Shown here one piece after another: positions 36,001-43,945 of a stretch of 64,000 nucleotides of DNA (within the stretch, counting starts at the first letter, position 1; every line of letters begins with the position of its first letter). A model generated the notes under the pieces. It was not told the DNA's origin. It did not search any database and worked only from the letters and a program-made list of their open reading frames with translations. The DNA is from CAVXNP01 sp963763305. GTDB taxonomy: Bacteria; Pseudomonadota; Gammaproteobacteria; Xanthomonadales; Rhodanobacteraceae. Made by a program: the position numbers and the translations under genes. The DNA lies in assembly GCA_963763305.1 (NCBI GenBank), contig CAVXNP010000002.1:198085-262084 (forward strand), read 5' to 3'.

Positions 36001-36263
36001 TGTTCCCGCCGCAGCGGTGCGTCGGTGGCGATCGGCCGCACGTCGACATCCAGCAACAGGGCCAGGTCGCTCTCGCGGCACAATGCCGCCAGCTCCGACG
36101 CCGCGTGCGCCTGGCTCGAGGCCACCTCATCGGTCGCGCCCGCGACCGGCAGCGCCGCCAACACGTGGCTGAAGCCCATCTCCGAGGCATGCACCAGCCA
36201 GGGTTTCCACGCGATCCCGCCGGTACCAGCCGGCTGGGGCAAACTGAAGATGCGCGGCGCCAT
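33075..36263 (-). CDS. glgE: Maltosyltransferase GlgE with an N-terminal inactive GH13-like domain
   Basis: 1062 aa from MAPRIFSLPQPAGTGGIAW. Transfers maltose from alpha-maltose-1-phosphate onto glucan ends. The C-terminal ~640 residues are the known GlgE: FPPIHPIGTAFRKGRNNTL, nucleophile Asp about 788 in RVDNPHTKPYPFWEWM, acid/base Glu about 817 in LFLAEAFTRPQPMY, and NFFVNTPDINPY. GlgE alone is about 660-700 aa; the first ~400 residues here form an extra barrel-like domain in which the expected GFRLDA nucleophile region reads AGFRLLAPEA, so it is probably inactive. No good ribosome site is visible and an ATG at 36398 is in frame, so the start is uncertain. First gene of the operon. Confidence 0.94.
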   Translation of the reverse strand: MAPRIFSLPQPAGTGGIAWKPWLVHASEMGFSHVLAALPVAGATDEVASSQAHAASELAALCRESDLALLLDVDVRPIATDAPLRREHPEWFQGMVDPDAVPDPRRAPGETGARWRLHDPDAAEAAARWWSQRLVQLARAGVAGFRLLAPEAAPAAWWADVLADVRAQVSEPVFLVWTQGLSPEQLAPLAEAGFDYSFCSFEWWDFRSPWLRDELQRLRTVAPPLACATPVAGGLRAPSGERDQLQHAGERAIWFAASCAAGWLMQAGFEFAHSAPEANQTPADMAAQARLDLAGEVARANAWLAAAPEALRRTPVLHLGRDWVALLCVADDVAQLLLANASLEREVSVDVAGIAAGRVRDFGPWRDLRTDAEVEPLRLDPGVTCLLHATRSPPIKPRVSATAQRQRLGEATAGPRVAIEDVVPCVDGGRFAVKRVVGDRVLVQANVFMDGHDVLAAVLRWRALGDRQWHEQRMQALGNDRYQAQFTPTRIGPHEYMVQAWRDGFATYHHEIHLKHDAGLAIGLELEEGRLLVQATAAKAPPKLRKPLRALVAQLGSDTDDETRYQHLMADATVQAMAAADPRPFAVDSPVLRLEVDRRAAMFASWYELFPRSETDDASRHGTFRDVIKRLPAIQAMGFDVLYFPPIHPIGTAFRKGRNNTLTPSADDPGSPYAIGSPEGGHDSIHPQLGTLEDFRALREEAHAHGLELALDFAIQCSPDHPWLREHPEWFDWRPDGSLRYAENPPKKYQDIVNVDFYAEGAVPSLWQALCDVVLFWAGEGVRTFRVDNPHTKPYPFWEWMIARVRETYPDTLFLAEAFTRPQPMYRLAKAGFNQSYTYFTWRHTRQEFVDYLTELTQEAPKDFFRPNFFVNTPDINPYFLQRSGRSGFLIRAALASTLSGLWGMYAGFELCEGAPIPGKEEYLDSEKYEVRPRDWSQPGNIVAEITRLNMIRRQHPALQSHLGVRFLPSSSEQVLCFEKFFPAGDPAQADDRVLVAISLDPHADQSATVTLPLDDWELSGDAPFSADDLLHDVSSTWHGAYQQVWLGQGLPYAIWHIRAHP

Positions 36264-36390
36264 CAGACGCAACGCGGTCCCTGCGGCGTTTTCGCCCACT
36301 GCCCCGCCCCGGGCTTGTCCGGCGGAATGAGATCGGTGGCGCTTTGCCTCCAACGGCTGGCGGGCGTGCCGCTGCGGCGGCCGGATCGGC

Positions 36391-36594
36391 TCATCCACCG
36401 TGCCGCCGAGCGCTGCCGCGCCGCGGTGTCGGCAGCCGGTTGGCGTACTGCCGTACCGCCTGCGGGTTGTTCCCCACGGCGTCGATGGCCTTGCGCAGGT
36501 CGCCCTCCGAGAGCCGCAGCTGGCGGGCCCAGTAACGCATGGCGAACGGGTCGGCCTGATTGATCTTGTTGAGGGCTTGGCTGGATGAGCTCAT
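36391..36594 (-). CDS. DUF3606 domain protein
   Basis: 67 aa, MSSSSQALNKINQADPFAMR. The central YWARQLRLSEGDLRKAIDAVGNNPQAVRQY fits DUF3606, a short helical domain of unknown function often seen near stress genes. It ends 127 nt before glgE on the same strand and may lead that operon. The C-terminus is basic (RRGSARRHGG). No strong ribosome site. The 220 nt to the divergent sirtuin gene hold both promoters but no motif I can name. Confidence 0.75.
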   Translation of the reverse strand: MSSSSQALNKINQADPFAMRYWARQLRLSEGDLRKAIDAVGNNPQAVRQYANRLPTPRRGSARRHGG

Positions 36595-36817
36595 GGTCTG
36601 CACGCGGGCGAGAGGGGCCAGCAAGTGCATTCACGGTGCACTCGCTGCATGGGTTCATGGTGACCGCGGGGGGCTAAACACCCCGTCATGAGTGGATGAC
36701 GAAGACGTCAATGACGCAGCAAGGTCCGGTGATGAAAACCTGCGTAACGACCGGCTGTGTGCGGCGGCCGCAAAGCGCTATGGTGTCCGTTCCGTGTTCG
36801 GTGACTTTCCCGGCTCC

Positions 36818-37651
36818 ATGCTTCCCCACCGCCCAGCCCCCCTGCAGCAGTTCATCGGCGCCCATCGGCGCCTGTTCGTGCTGACCGGAGCCGGGTGCAG
36901 CACCGACTCGGGTATCCCGGACTATCGGGACCGCGACGGCCAGTGGAAGCGGCCGCAACCGGTCACCTGGCAGGCATTCGTGCAGGAGCATGCGACCCGG
37001 CAGCGCTACTGGGCGCGGAGCCTGGCCGGGTGGCCGCACTTCGGCAACGCCCAGCCCAACCGCGCGCATCGGGCACTGGTGCAGCTGGAGCGCCAGGGCC
37101 GCCTGCAACAACTGGTTACCCAGAACGTGGACCGCCTGCACCAGCGTGCCGGCAGCCGGTGCGTAACCGACCTGCACGGACGGCTGGATCGCGTACGTTG
37201 CCTGGGATGCGAGCGGCGCATCGAGCGTGGCCGGTTCCAGGCGCTCCTGGCCGAGCGCAACCCCGGCTGGGTGCGGGTGCACGCCTCCCATGCGCCCGAC
37301 GGCGATGCCGACCTGGGACACCGGGATTTTTCCGGCTTCGACGTGCCCGACTGCGCCGAGTGCGGTGGCATGCTCAAGCCCGACGTGGTGTTCTTCGGCG
37401 AGAACGTGCCGCGCCAGCGCGTGCAGACCGCAACCGAGGCACTGCTTGCCTGCGACGCGGTGTTGGTGGTCGGCTCCTCGCTGATGGTCTATTCGGGCTA
37501 CCGTTTCGTGGCAGCGGCGGCCAAGGCAGGCAAACCGGTGGCCGCGGTATGCCTTGGCCGGACCCGGGCCGACCCATTGCTCGACCTGAAGATCGATGCG
37601 CCGTGCGCCGAGGCGCTGGCCTTTCTCGATGACGTCACCGAGGTCGCCTGA
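36818..37651 (+). CDS. NAD-dependent protein deacylase, Sir2 family
   Basis: 277 aa from MLPHRPAPLQQFIGAHRRLF; an ATG at 36692 is in frame but its extra residues look non-coding. Sirtuin motifs: NAD site LTGAGCSTDSGIPDYRDRDG, catalytic-region TQNVDRLHQRAG and LHGRLDRVRC, Zn cysteines CLGC and CAEC, KPDVVFFGENVP, and VVGSSLMVYSGYRF. It removes acyl groups from lysine using NAD. Divergent from the DUF3606 gene. Confidence 0.93.
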   Translation: MLPHRPAPLQQFIGAHRRLFVLTGAGCSTDSGIPDYRDRDGQWKRPQPVTWQAFVQEHATRQRYWARSLAGWPHFGNAQPNRAHRALVQLERQGRLQQLVTQNVDRLHQRAGSRCVTDLHGRLDRVRCLGCERRIERGRFQALLAERNPGWVRVHASHAPDGDADLGHRDFSGFDVPDCAECGGMLKPDVVFFGENVPRQRVQTATEALLACDAVLVVGSSLMVYSGYRFVAAAAKAGKPVAAVCLGRTRADPLLDLKIDAPCAEALAFLDDVTEVA

Positions 37652-37704
37652 GCTCAGGCGGTGGCGTACCAGGGATCGCTGCGCGGTTCACCCGCCGCCG
37701 CGGT

Positions 37705-38193
37705 TCAACGCCGGGAGCGGAAGAACTCGCGCAACATGCTCGACGACTCCTCGGCCAGCAGCCCGCCCTGCACGGCGATCCGGTGGTTGTGCCGCGGATC
37801 GACCAGCGTGTCGAACACACTGCCGGCCGCCCCGGTCTTCGGATCGGTCGCGCCGTAGACGACCCGGGCGACGCGGGCGTGAATCAGCGCCATCGCGCAC
37901 ATCGAGCACGGTTCCAGCGTGACGTAGAGTGTCGAGCCGGGGACGCGGTAGTTGGCCAGCTTCTGCCCGGCGGCGCGCAACGCCATGATCTCCGCATGGG
38001 CGGTGGGGTCATGCAGGATGATGTTGCGGTTCCAGCCCAGCCCCACGATCTGCTCGCCGGCCACCAGCACGGCCCCGACCGGCACCTCGTTTTCCGCATC
38101 GCGCGCATGTGCGGCAAGCTGCAGCGCCCGACGCATGTGATCGGTGTCGGCCGCGGAAAAGCACACGGCGGAAGGCGGCGGGTTGGTAGGCAT
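37705..38193 (-). CDS. tadA: tRNA adenosine(34) deaminase TadA
   Basis: 162 aa, MPTNPPPSAVCFSAADTDHM. Makes inosine at the wobble position of tRNA-Arg(ACG). Zinc-deaminase motifs: catalytic HAEIMALRAAG and PCSMCAMALIHARVARVVYG, followed by DPKTGAAGSVFDTLVDPRHNH. Full length. It converges on the sirtuin gene with a 53-nt gap. In xanthomonads tadA commonly sits near guaA, as here. Confidence 0.93.
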   Translation of the reverse strand: MPTNPPPSAVCFSAADTDHMRRALQLAAHARDAENEVPVGAVLVAGEQIVGLGWNRNIILHDPTAHAEIMALRAAGQKLANYRVPGSTLYVTLEPCSMCAMALIHARVARVVYGATDPKTGAAGSVFDTLVDPRHNHRIAVQGGLLAEESSSMLREFFRSRR

Positions 38194-38425
38194 CGAATGA
38201 CCCGAAAGCAGGCGGATACGCCCGGTGCGCAGGCAGCCAGGCCGGCCGGTCACGCAGGCGCCTGACCGGGCCGCTCATTTTAGCCGGTTTGGCCGATCGC
38301 CTGCCGCGGACGACCACACCGCGTGGATGGCCGGCAAACGGCGCTTGCATGGCGCGACGAGCAGGCTTTGGGGTTGTCGTAAGCCACACCGGCCGAATCA
38401 ACCATGCCCGACAGCCACGCCACCG

Positions 38426-38971
38426 ATGCGCAAACCGCTGGCGCAACGGCAGTCGGTGCGCACCGCGATGCAATGGTCCGATCGCGCCAACGCCGGCTTC
38501 AGCGCACCGGGCACCGACCTGCAGGTGCCGCTGATTGCCGACGGGCCGTTCGGCTACCGCACGCTCAACGTGCAGGCGCAGTCGCTGCAGCCGGACTCGC
38601 TGCTGGCGCGGGTCGGCGCGCTCTGTCGCGCACGCCTGCAGATGCCCGAACTGGCTGGGGCCCAGGCGCAGGGACTGGATACCGGCGAGTCAGCGGTTCT
38701 GGCGCTGCAGTATCAGCATGAGGAGCACGACGCACGGGTGCTGATCAATCTCGGGCCCGAGCCGGCCCGCTGCGCTCCGGAGGGCATTGATCCTGGCACG
38801 CTGATCGAAGTGCTGGCCGACGCGCCCTACCCGCGCCACTCGCCGGAGCGTATCCGCTGGGTTTGCATGGCTGCGGTTACCGCTGGTTTCGCTGTCAGCC
38901 GGACGGCACCGGAAACTCCCGAGTGGCACGCCCGGGCCCGGCTTGACCGGGCATTGCATCGCTCCGCGTAG
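38426..38971 (+). pseudogene. C-terminal relic of a GH13 trehalose synthase/amylase-like enzyme
   Basis: MRKPLAQRQSVRTAMQWSDR then ANAGFSAPGTDLQVPLIADG: the VRTPMQW...NAGFS block that follows the catalytic barrel in TreS-type GH13 enzymes, then a C-terminal beta domain (VLALQYQHEEHDARVLINLG, LIEVLADAPYPRHSPERIRW). The whole N-terminal catalytic barrel is missing and the expected end (a GYGYRW-like motif) is replaced by an unrelated frame, so it cannot be active. It lies about 2 kb from the glucan operon, so it may be the remains of a former member. Confidence 0.65.
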
Positions 38972-39046
38972 CATGGGGCCGACGCTGGGCACGGGATCGC
39001 CGACCCGTCGCACCGGGCGCCCCCGCCATTACGCCAGGAGTCCGCC

Positions 39047-39678
39047 ATGAACCCGGAAATTGCCGTGGGAAAGCGCTTCCCCGACTTCGAGCTGCCCGAC
39101 CACACCAAGACCCCACGCCGGTTGTCCGCCCTGCAGGGCAAGCAGGACCGATGCTGCTGGTGCCGATTCGCGGCTTCTTCTGCCCGAAGGACCGCGAACA
39201 GCTCAAGGCGCTGACCCGCTTCCATCCGCAACTGGTGGTGGGCAGCTGCCACCTGGTAGTGATCACCACCGACGACTGGCACACCACCAACAACCTGCGC
39301 CAGCAGCTGGGTGCGCATTACCCATTCCTGTACGACCAGAAGAAGCAGGTGCGCGACCAGCTCGACATCCGCGAATACACCGACACCCAGCACGAGCCGA
39401 TGATCCCGCACACCTTCCTGCTGGCCCCGGGATTGGAGATCCACCGGATCTGGAATGGCTACTACTACTGGGGCCGCCCCTCCACCGCCGAGCTGCATCA
39501 GGGGCTGCGCGAAGTGACGGAGGCGATCCGGCCGGACTGGAACCTGTCCGAACCCGAGTTGAAGCGGCAATGGGAGGCGGGCGACAAGGCCAACTTCTAT
39601 CCGTACGGGGTAAAGTCGATGGAGCGCACCCTCACCGAGATGGCCGGTGCGGTCGACCAATATGCCGGCCGCGCGTAA
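39047..39678 (+). CDS. Peroxiredoxin-like (AhpC/TSA) protein, one frameshift
   Basis: Starts MNPEIAVGKRFPDFELPDHT with CCAGGAG 6 nt ahead. After TPRRLSALQGKQDR the frame shifts near 39,150 (one base missing) and continues MLLVPIRGFFCPKDREQLKA to the stop, about 210 aa in all. FFCPKDREQ is the peroxidatic-cysteine region of a thioredoxin-fold peroxiredoxin. Later ITTDDWHTTNNLRQQLGAHY and EPMIPHTFLLAPGLEI fit the fold. Probably a reductase-linked peroxidase or redox protein in the cytoplasm. The indel may be a sequencing error. Confidence 0.75.
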
Positions 39679-39739
39679 CCAGGGCGTCAGGGGCCGGCGC
39701 CGACAACGGGTCACGGTGGCCAGCCCGACCGGGATCGGC

Positions 39740-40455
39740 CGCGCCGCTGCTCCGTTGGCATGGTGGGCTCAAGCCCACCCTACGCAGGCGTGTGCGCCTT
39801 GCTGCCCGGGCGCACCCGCGCCCCGTAGGGTGGGCTTCAGCCCACCAGCCCTTGCGCAAGATTGCCGGGTCGGCTTTTCCGCTCCGTTGGCCTGGTGGGC
39901 TCAAGCCCACCCTACACAGGCGTGCGCGTCCTCGTTGCCCGGGCGCACCCGCGCCCCGTAGGGTGGGCTTCAGCCCACCAGCTCTTCGGCAAGATTGCCG
40001 GGTCGGCTGTTCCGCTCCGTTGGCTTGGTGGGCTCAAGCCCACCCTACACAGGCGTGCGCCTCCTCGCTGCCCGGGCGCACCCGCGCCCCGTAGGGTGGG
40101 CTTCAGCCCACCAGCCCTTGCGCAAGATTGCCGGGTCGGCTTTTCCGCTCCGTTGGCTTGGTGGGCTCAAGCCCACCCTACACAGGCGTGCGCGTCCTCG
40201 TTGCCCGGGCGCACCCGCGCCCCGTAGGGTGGGCTTCAGCCCACCAGCTCTTCGGCAAGATTGCCGGGTCGGCTTTTCCGCTCCGTTGGCCTGGTGGGCT
40301 CAAGCCCACCCTACACAGGCGTGCGCCTCCTCGCTGCCCGGGCGCACCCGCGCCCCGTAGGGTGGGCTTCAGCCCACCAGCTCTTGCGCAAGATTGCCGG
40401 GGCGGCTTTTCCGCTCCGTTGGCCTGGTGGGCTCAAGCCCACCCTACGGGCGTGT
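39740..40455. repeat. Tandem array of a 133-bp unit, about 5.3 copies
   Basis: Copies of GTAGGGTGGGCTTCAG begin at 39825, 39958, 40091, 40224 and 40357, exactly 133 bp apart. Each unit holds one GGTGGGCTTCAGCCCACC and one GGTGGGCTCAAGCCCACC hairpin, so about eleven hairpins stand between the convergent peroxiredoxin and guaA genes. The unit is not a multiple of three, so the overlapping frames seen here are not genes. Confidence 0.95.
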
Positions 40456-40473
40456 CGCGGCCCGTGCTTGGGC

Positions 40474-42066
40474 TCACTCCCACTCGATGGTCGCCGGCGG
40501 CTTGCCACTGATGTCGTAAACAACGCGAGAAACACCGCGCAACTCGTTGATTATTCGGTTAGACACTTTGCCCAGGAAATCGTACGGCAGGTGCGCCCAG
40601 TGCGCGGTCATGAAGTCGATGGTCTCTACGGCGCGCAGCGCGATCACCCATTCGTAGGCGCGCGCGTCGCCGACCACGCCCACCGACTTGACCGGCAGGA
40701 ACACCGCGAAGGCCTGGCTGGTGCGGTCGTACAGGTCGGCCTTGCGCAGTTCCTCGATGAAGATCGCATCGGCCTTGCCGAGCAGTTCGGCGTACTCGCG
40801 CTTGACCTCGCCCAGGATGCGTACGCCCAGGCCGGGACCCGGGAACGGATGACGGTAGACCATCGCCCGCGGCAGGCCCAGTTCCACGCCGATGCGGCGC
40901 ACCTCGTCCTTGAACAGCTCGCGCAGCGGCTCGACCAGCTTCAGCTTCATGTGCTCGGGCAGGCCACCGACGTTGTGGTGGCTCTTGATCACGTGCGCCT
41001 TGCCGGTCTTGCTGCCGGCGGACTCGATCACGTCCGGGTAGATGGTGCCCTGAGCCAGCCACTTCACCTTGCCGCCGGCGGCAATCAGCTTTTCCGACTC
41101 CTCGTCGAAGATCTCCACGAACAGGTTGCCGATGATCTTGCGCTTGGCTTCGGGGTCGCTGACGCCCGCGAGCGCGGCGAAATACCGGTCGGCGGCATCG
41201 ACGCGGATCACCTTGATGCCCATGCCGTGGCCTTCGGTGTCGGCCATGGTGGCCATCACCTGGTCGCCCTCCTGCCAGCGCAACAGGCCGGTGTCGACGA
41301 ACACGCAGGTCAGCCGGTCACCGATCGCGCGGTGCAGCAGCGCCGCCACCACCGACGAATCCACGCCGCCGGACAGCCCCAGCAGCACGTGGTCGTCGCC
41401 GACCTGCTCGCGCACGCGGGCGATCTGGTCCTCGATGATGTTGGCCGCGGTCCACAGCGTTTCGCAGCCGCAGATATCGGTAAGGAAGCGCTTGAGCAGC
41501 GCCCCGCCCTGCCGGGTGTGGGTGACCTCCGGATGGAACTGTACGCCGTACCAGCGCTTGTCCTCGTTCTCCATCACCGCGACGGGAATGCGATCGGTGG
41601 TGCCAGTGACGGTGAAGCCCGGCGGCGCCTTGGCGACGTGGTCGCCGTGGCTCATCCACACGTCCAGCCGGTGTGCCCCGGCATGGTCGCTGAGCTGGTC
41701 GAACAGTCGGCTGGGCGCCACGATGTCGACCTGCGCGTGGCCGAACTCGCGTGCGTCGGCCGCCTCGGTGGCGCCGCCCAGCTGCGCCGCCAGCGTCTGC
41801 ATGCCGTAGCAGATGCCCAGGATCGGCACGCCGGCGTCGAACACCTGCTGCGGCGCCCTGGGTGCGTCCTCCAGCGTGGTCGATTCCGGCCCGCCGGACA
41901 GAATGATGCCCCTGGGCGCGAACGCGGCGATCTCCGACGGATCGTGGTCCCACGCCCAGATCTCGCAGTACACCCCCAGCTCGCGCACGCGACGAGCGAT
42001 CAGCTGCGTGTACTGCGCGCCGAAGTCGAGGATCAGGAGCTTGTCGGTGTGGATGTTGCTGGTCAT
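40474..42066 (-). CDS. guaA: GMP synthase (glutamine-hydrolysing) GuaA
   Basis: 530 aa, MTSNIHTDKLLILDFGAQYT. Converts XMP to GMP with glutamine and ATP. N-terminal class I amidotransferase with LSGGPEST, nucleophile CYGMQTLAAQL and VQFHPEVTH; ATP pyrophosphatase loop LLGLSGGVDSSVVAAL; dimerisation domain RHPFPGPGLGVRILGE and C-terminal KPPATIEWE. Follows guaB on the same strand with 165 nt of repeat-bearing DNA between. Confidence 0.97.
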   Translation of the reverse strand: MTSNIHTDKLLILDFGAQYTQLIARRVRELGVYCEIWAWDHDPSEIAAFAPRGIILSGGPESTTLEDAPRAPQQVFDAGVPILGICYGMQTLAAQLGGATEAADAREFGHAQVDIVAPSRLFDQLSDHAGAHRLDVWMSHGDHVAKAPPGFTVTGTTDRIPVAVMENEDKRWYGVQFHPEVTHTRQGGALLKRFLTDICGCETLWTAANIIEDQIARVREQVGDDHVLLGLSGGVDSSVVAALLHRAIGDRLTCVFVDTGLLRWQEGDQVMATMADTEGHGMGIKVIRVDAADRYFAALAGVSDPEAKRKIIGNLFVEIFDEESEKLIAAGGKVKWLAQGTIYPDVIESAGSKTGKAHVIKSHHNVGGLPEHMKLKLVEPLRELFKDEVRRIGVELGLPRAMVYRHPFPGPGLGVRILGEVKREYAELLGKADAIFIEELRKADLYDRTSQAFAVFLPVKSVGVVGDARAYEWVIALRAVETIDFMTAHWAHLPYDFLGKVSNRIINELRGVSRVVYDISGKPPATIEWE

Positions 42067-42085
42067 GCCGCTACGCCTTTTGGAT

Positions 42086-42220
42086 CCCTCTCCCAATAGC
42101 TTCATCGTGGGGGAGAGGGCTGGGGTGAGGGGAAGGCCCTGGCCGTTGCATGGATGAAAGGCAAACGCGAAAGGCCTCCCCCTCACCCGACCCTCTCCCC
42201 CGGCGAACCGGGGGAGAGGG
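42086..42220. repeat. Paired CCCTCTCCC/GGGAGAGGG inverted repeats between guaB and guaA
   Basis: Two hairpins, CCCTCTCCC...GGGAGAGGG at 42086-42119 and CCCTCTCCCCC...GGGGGAGAGGG at 42191-42220, whose flanks GGGGTGAGGGG and CCCCTCACCC also pair with each other. Looks like a small mobile repeat (MITE/BIME-like) inside the guaB-guaA operon. Confidence 0.7.
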
Positions 42221-42231
42221 CTTGAAGCGCA

Positions 42232-43689
42232 TCAGGAATTGAGCCGGTAATTCGGCGCTTCCTTGGTGATCTGGATGTCGTGCGGATGCGCTTCAGTGAC
42301 CCCGGCGGCGGTCACCTTGACGAACTGCGCGTTGTTGCGCACGTCGTCGATGTTGGCCGCGCCGACGTAGCCCATCGAGGCGCGCAGGCCGCCGATCAGC
42401 TGGTGGATGATGTTGCGCAGCGGGCCGCGATACGGCACCCGGCCCTCGATGCCTTCAGGCACCAGCTTGTCGGCGTCGGCCTCTTCCTGGAAATAGCGGT
42501 CCTTGGAGCCCAGCGCCATCGCGCCCAGCGAACCCATGCCACGGTAGCTCTTGTACGAGCGGCCCTGGAAAAGCTCCACCTCGCCGGGCGACTCTTCGGT
42601 GCCGGCGAACATGGAACCGAGCATCACGCTGGAGGCACCGGCGGCCAGTGCTTTGGGAATATCGCCCGAATAGCGGATGCCGCCGTCGGCGATCAGCGGG
42701 ATTTCGTCCTTCAGCGCGGTGGCGACCATGTCGATGGCGGTGATCTGCGGCACACCGACGCCGGCGACCACGCGGGTGGTGCAGATCGAGCCGGGACCCA
42801 CGCCCACCTTGACCGCGTCCACGCCGGCGTCCAGCAACGCCCGGGCCGCTTCGGCGGTGACGATGTTGCCGGCGATCACCTGCACCCGCGGGTAGGTCTT
42901 CTTGACCCAGCGCGCGCGCTCGATCACGCCCTGCGAATGGCCGTGCGCGGTGTCCACCACCAGCACGTCCACGCCGGCATCGACCAGTGCGGCGACCCGT
43001 TGCTCGGTGTCGCCACCGACGCCCACCGCCGCACCGACCAGCAGCGCCTCGTTGAGATCCTTGGCGGCGTTGGGGTTGTCACGCGCTTTCTGGATGTCCT
43101 TGACGGTGATCAGCCCGCGCAGCTGGAAATCGTCGTTGACCACCAGCACCTTCTCGATGCGGTGCTTGTGCAGCAGCTGCATCACCTCGTCCTGGCTGGT
43201 GCCCTCCTTGACCGTCACCAGCTTCTCCTGGCGGGTCATGATGTTGCGCACCGGGTCGTCATGCTTGCGCTCGAAGCGCATGTCGCGGCTGGTGACGATG
43301 CCGACCAGCTTCTCGCCCTCCACCACCGGCACGCCGGAGATGTTGTGCGCGCGGGTCAGCTGCATCACCTCGCGGATGGATGTGTTCGGGCCGACGCTGA
43401 AGGGGTTGCGGATGACACCGGCCTCGAACTTCTTGACCAGGCGCACTTCGGCGGCCTGCTGTTCGGCGGTCATGTTCTTGTGGATGATGCCGATGCCGCC
43501 GCATTGGGCCATGGTGATGGCCAGGCGGGCTTCGGTCACGGTGTCCATGGCAGCGGACACGATCGGGATGTTCAGCCGCAGGTCGCGCGTCAGCCGGGTG
43601 GAAGTGTCCACATCCCGGGGCAGCACCACCGAGTGGGCCGGAACGAGGTAAACGTCGTCGTAGGTCAGGGCCTCGGCGAGGATGCGCAT
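42232..43689 (-). CDS. guaB: IMP dehydrogenase GuaB
   Basis: 485 aa, MRILAEALTYDDVYLVPAHS. Oxidises IMP to XMP with NAD, the rate-limiting step to GMP. TIM barrel interrupted by two CBS domains (about residues 90-205, for example MTRQEKLVTVKEGTSQDEVM). Catalytic loop GVGPGSICTTRVVAGVGVPQ with Cys, then LIADGGIRYSGDIPKAL, EGIEGRVPYRGP and SMGYVGAANIDDVR. First gene of guaBA; no strong ribosome site seen. The DNA before it carries GGGGCGA repeats. Confidence 0.97.
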   Translation of the reverse strand: MRILAEALTYDDVYLVPAHSVVLPRDVDTSTRLTRDLRLNIPIVSAAMDTVTEARLAITMAQCGGIGIIHKNMTAEQQAAEVRLVKKFEAGVIRNPFSVGPNTSIREVMQLTRAHNISGVPVVEGEKLVGIVTSRDMRFERKHDDPVRNIMTRQEKLVTVKEGTSQDEVMQLLHKHRIEKVLVVNDDFQLRGLITVKDIQKARDNPNAAKDLNEALLVGAAVGVGGDTEQRVAALVDAGVDVLVVDTAHGHSQGVIERARWVKKTYPRVQVIAGNIVTAEAARALLDAGVDAVKVGVGPGSICTTRVVAGVGVPQITAIDMVATALKDEIPLIADGGIRYSGDIPKALAAGASSVMLGSMFAGTEESPGEVELFQGRSYKSYRGMGSLGAMALGSKDRYFQEEADADKLVPEGIEGRVPYRGPLRNIIHQLIGGLRASMGYVGAANIDDVRNNAQFVKVTAAGVTEAHPHDIQITKEAPNYRLNS

Positions 43690-43739
43690 GGAAAAGTCCC
43701 GCTGCAAAGAGGGAATTATACGTGAGGCCGGGCGGCGGG

Positions 43740-43942
43740 ACGAGGGGGATGAAGAGGGGCGAGGGGAAGGCGAGGGGCGAGGGGCGAGGGGCGAGCGCAA
43801 GTGCGGGCGCGCGGGCGTGCGGGGATATTCAGACGCCGCGCCATGCGCCCTGGTTCGTGGCCGGATGTTACGCGCCTTGCAAAACAGGGTCGTGGCTGCG
43901 CGGCGCCCTCGCCCCTCGCCCTGCTTCCCCCCTCGCCCCTAA
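43740..43942. repeat. G-rich GGGGCGA repeats facing a C-rich stretch
   Basis: About five GGGGCGAG-type units at 43754-43795 and a complementary C-rich stretch (CGCCCCTCGCCC, CCCCCCTCGCCCCT) at 43908-43940. They could pair across 110 nt or form G-quadruplexes upstream of guaB. No gene in this interval. Confidence 0.55.
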
Positions 43943-43945
43943 ATC

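Noticed and set aside
39740..40455. CRISPR array
   Set aside because: Whole 133-bp units repeat with no unique spacers, and no cas genes are nearby.
39862..40511. Series of overlapping 120-130-codon frames with near-identical proteins
   Set aside because: They are produced by the 133-bp tandem array; the unit is not a multiple of three and holds hairpins, so these are repeat shadows, not a repeat-protein gene.
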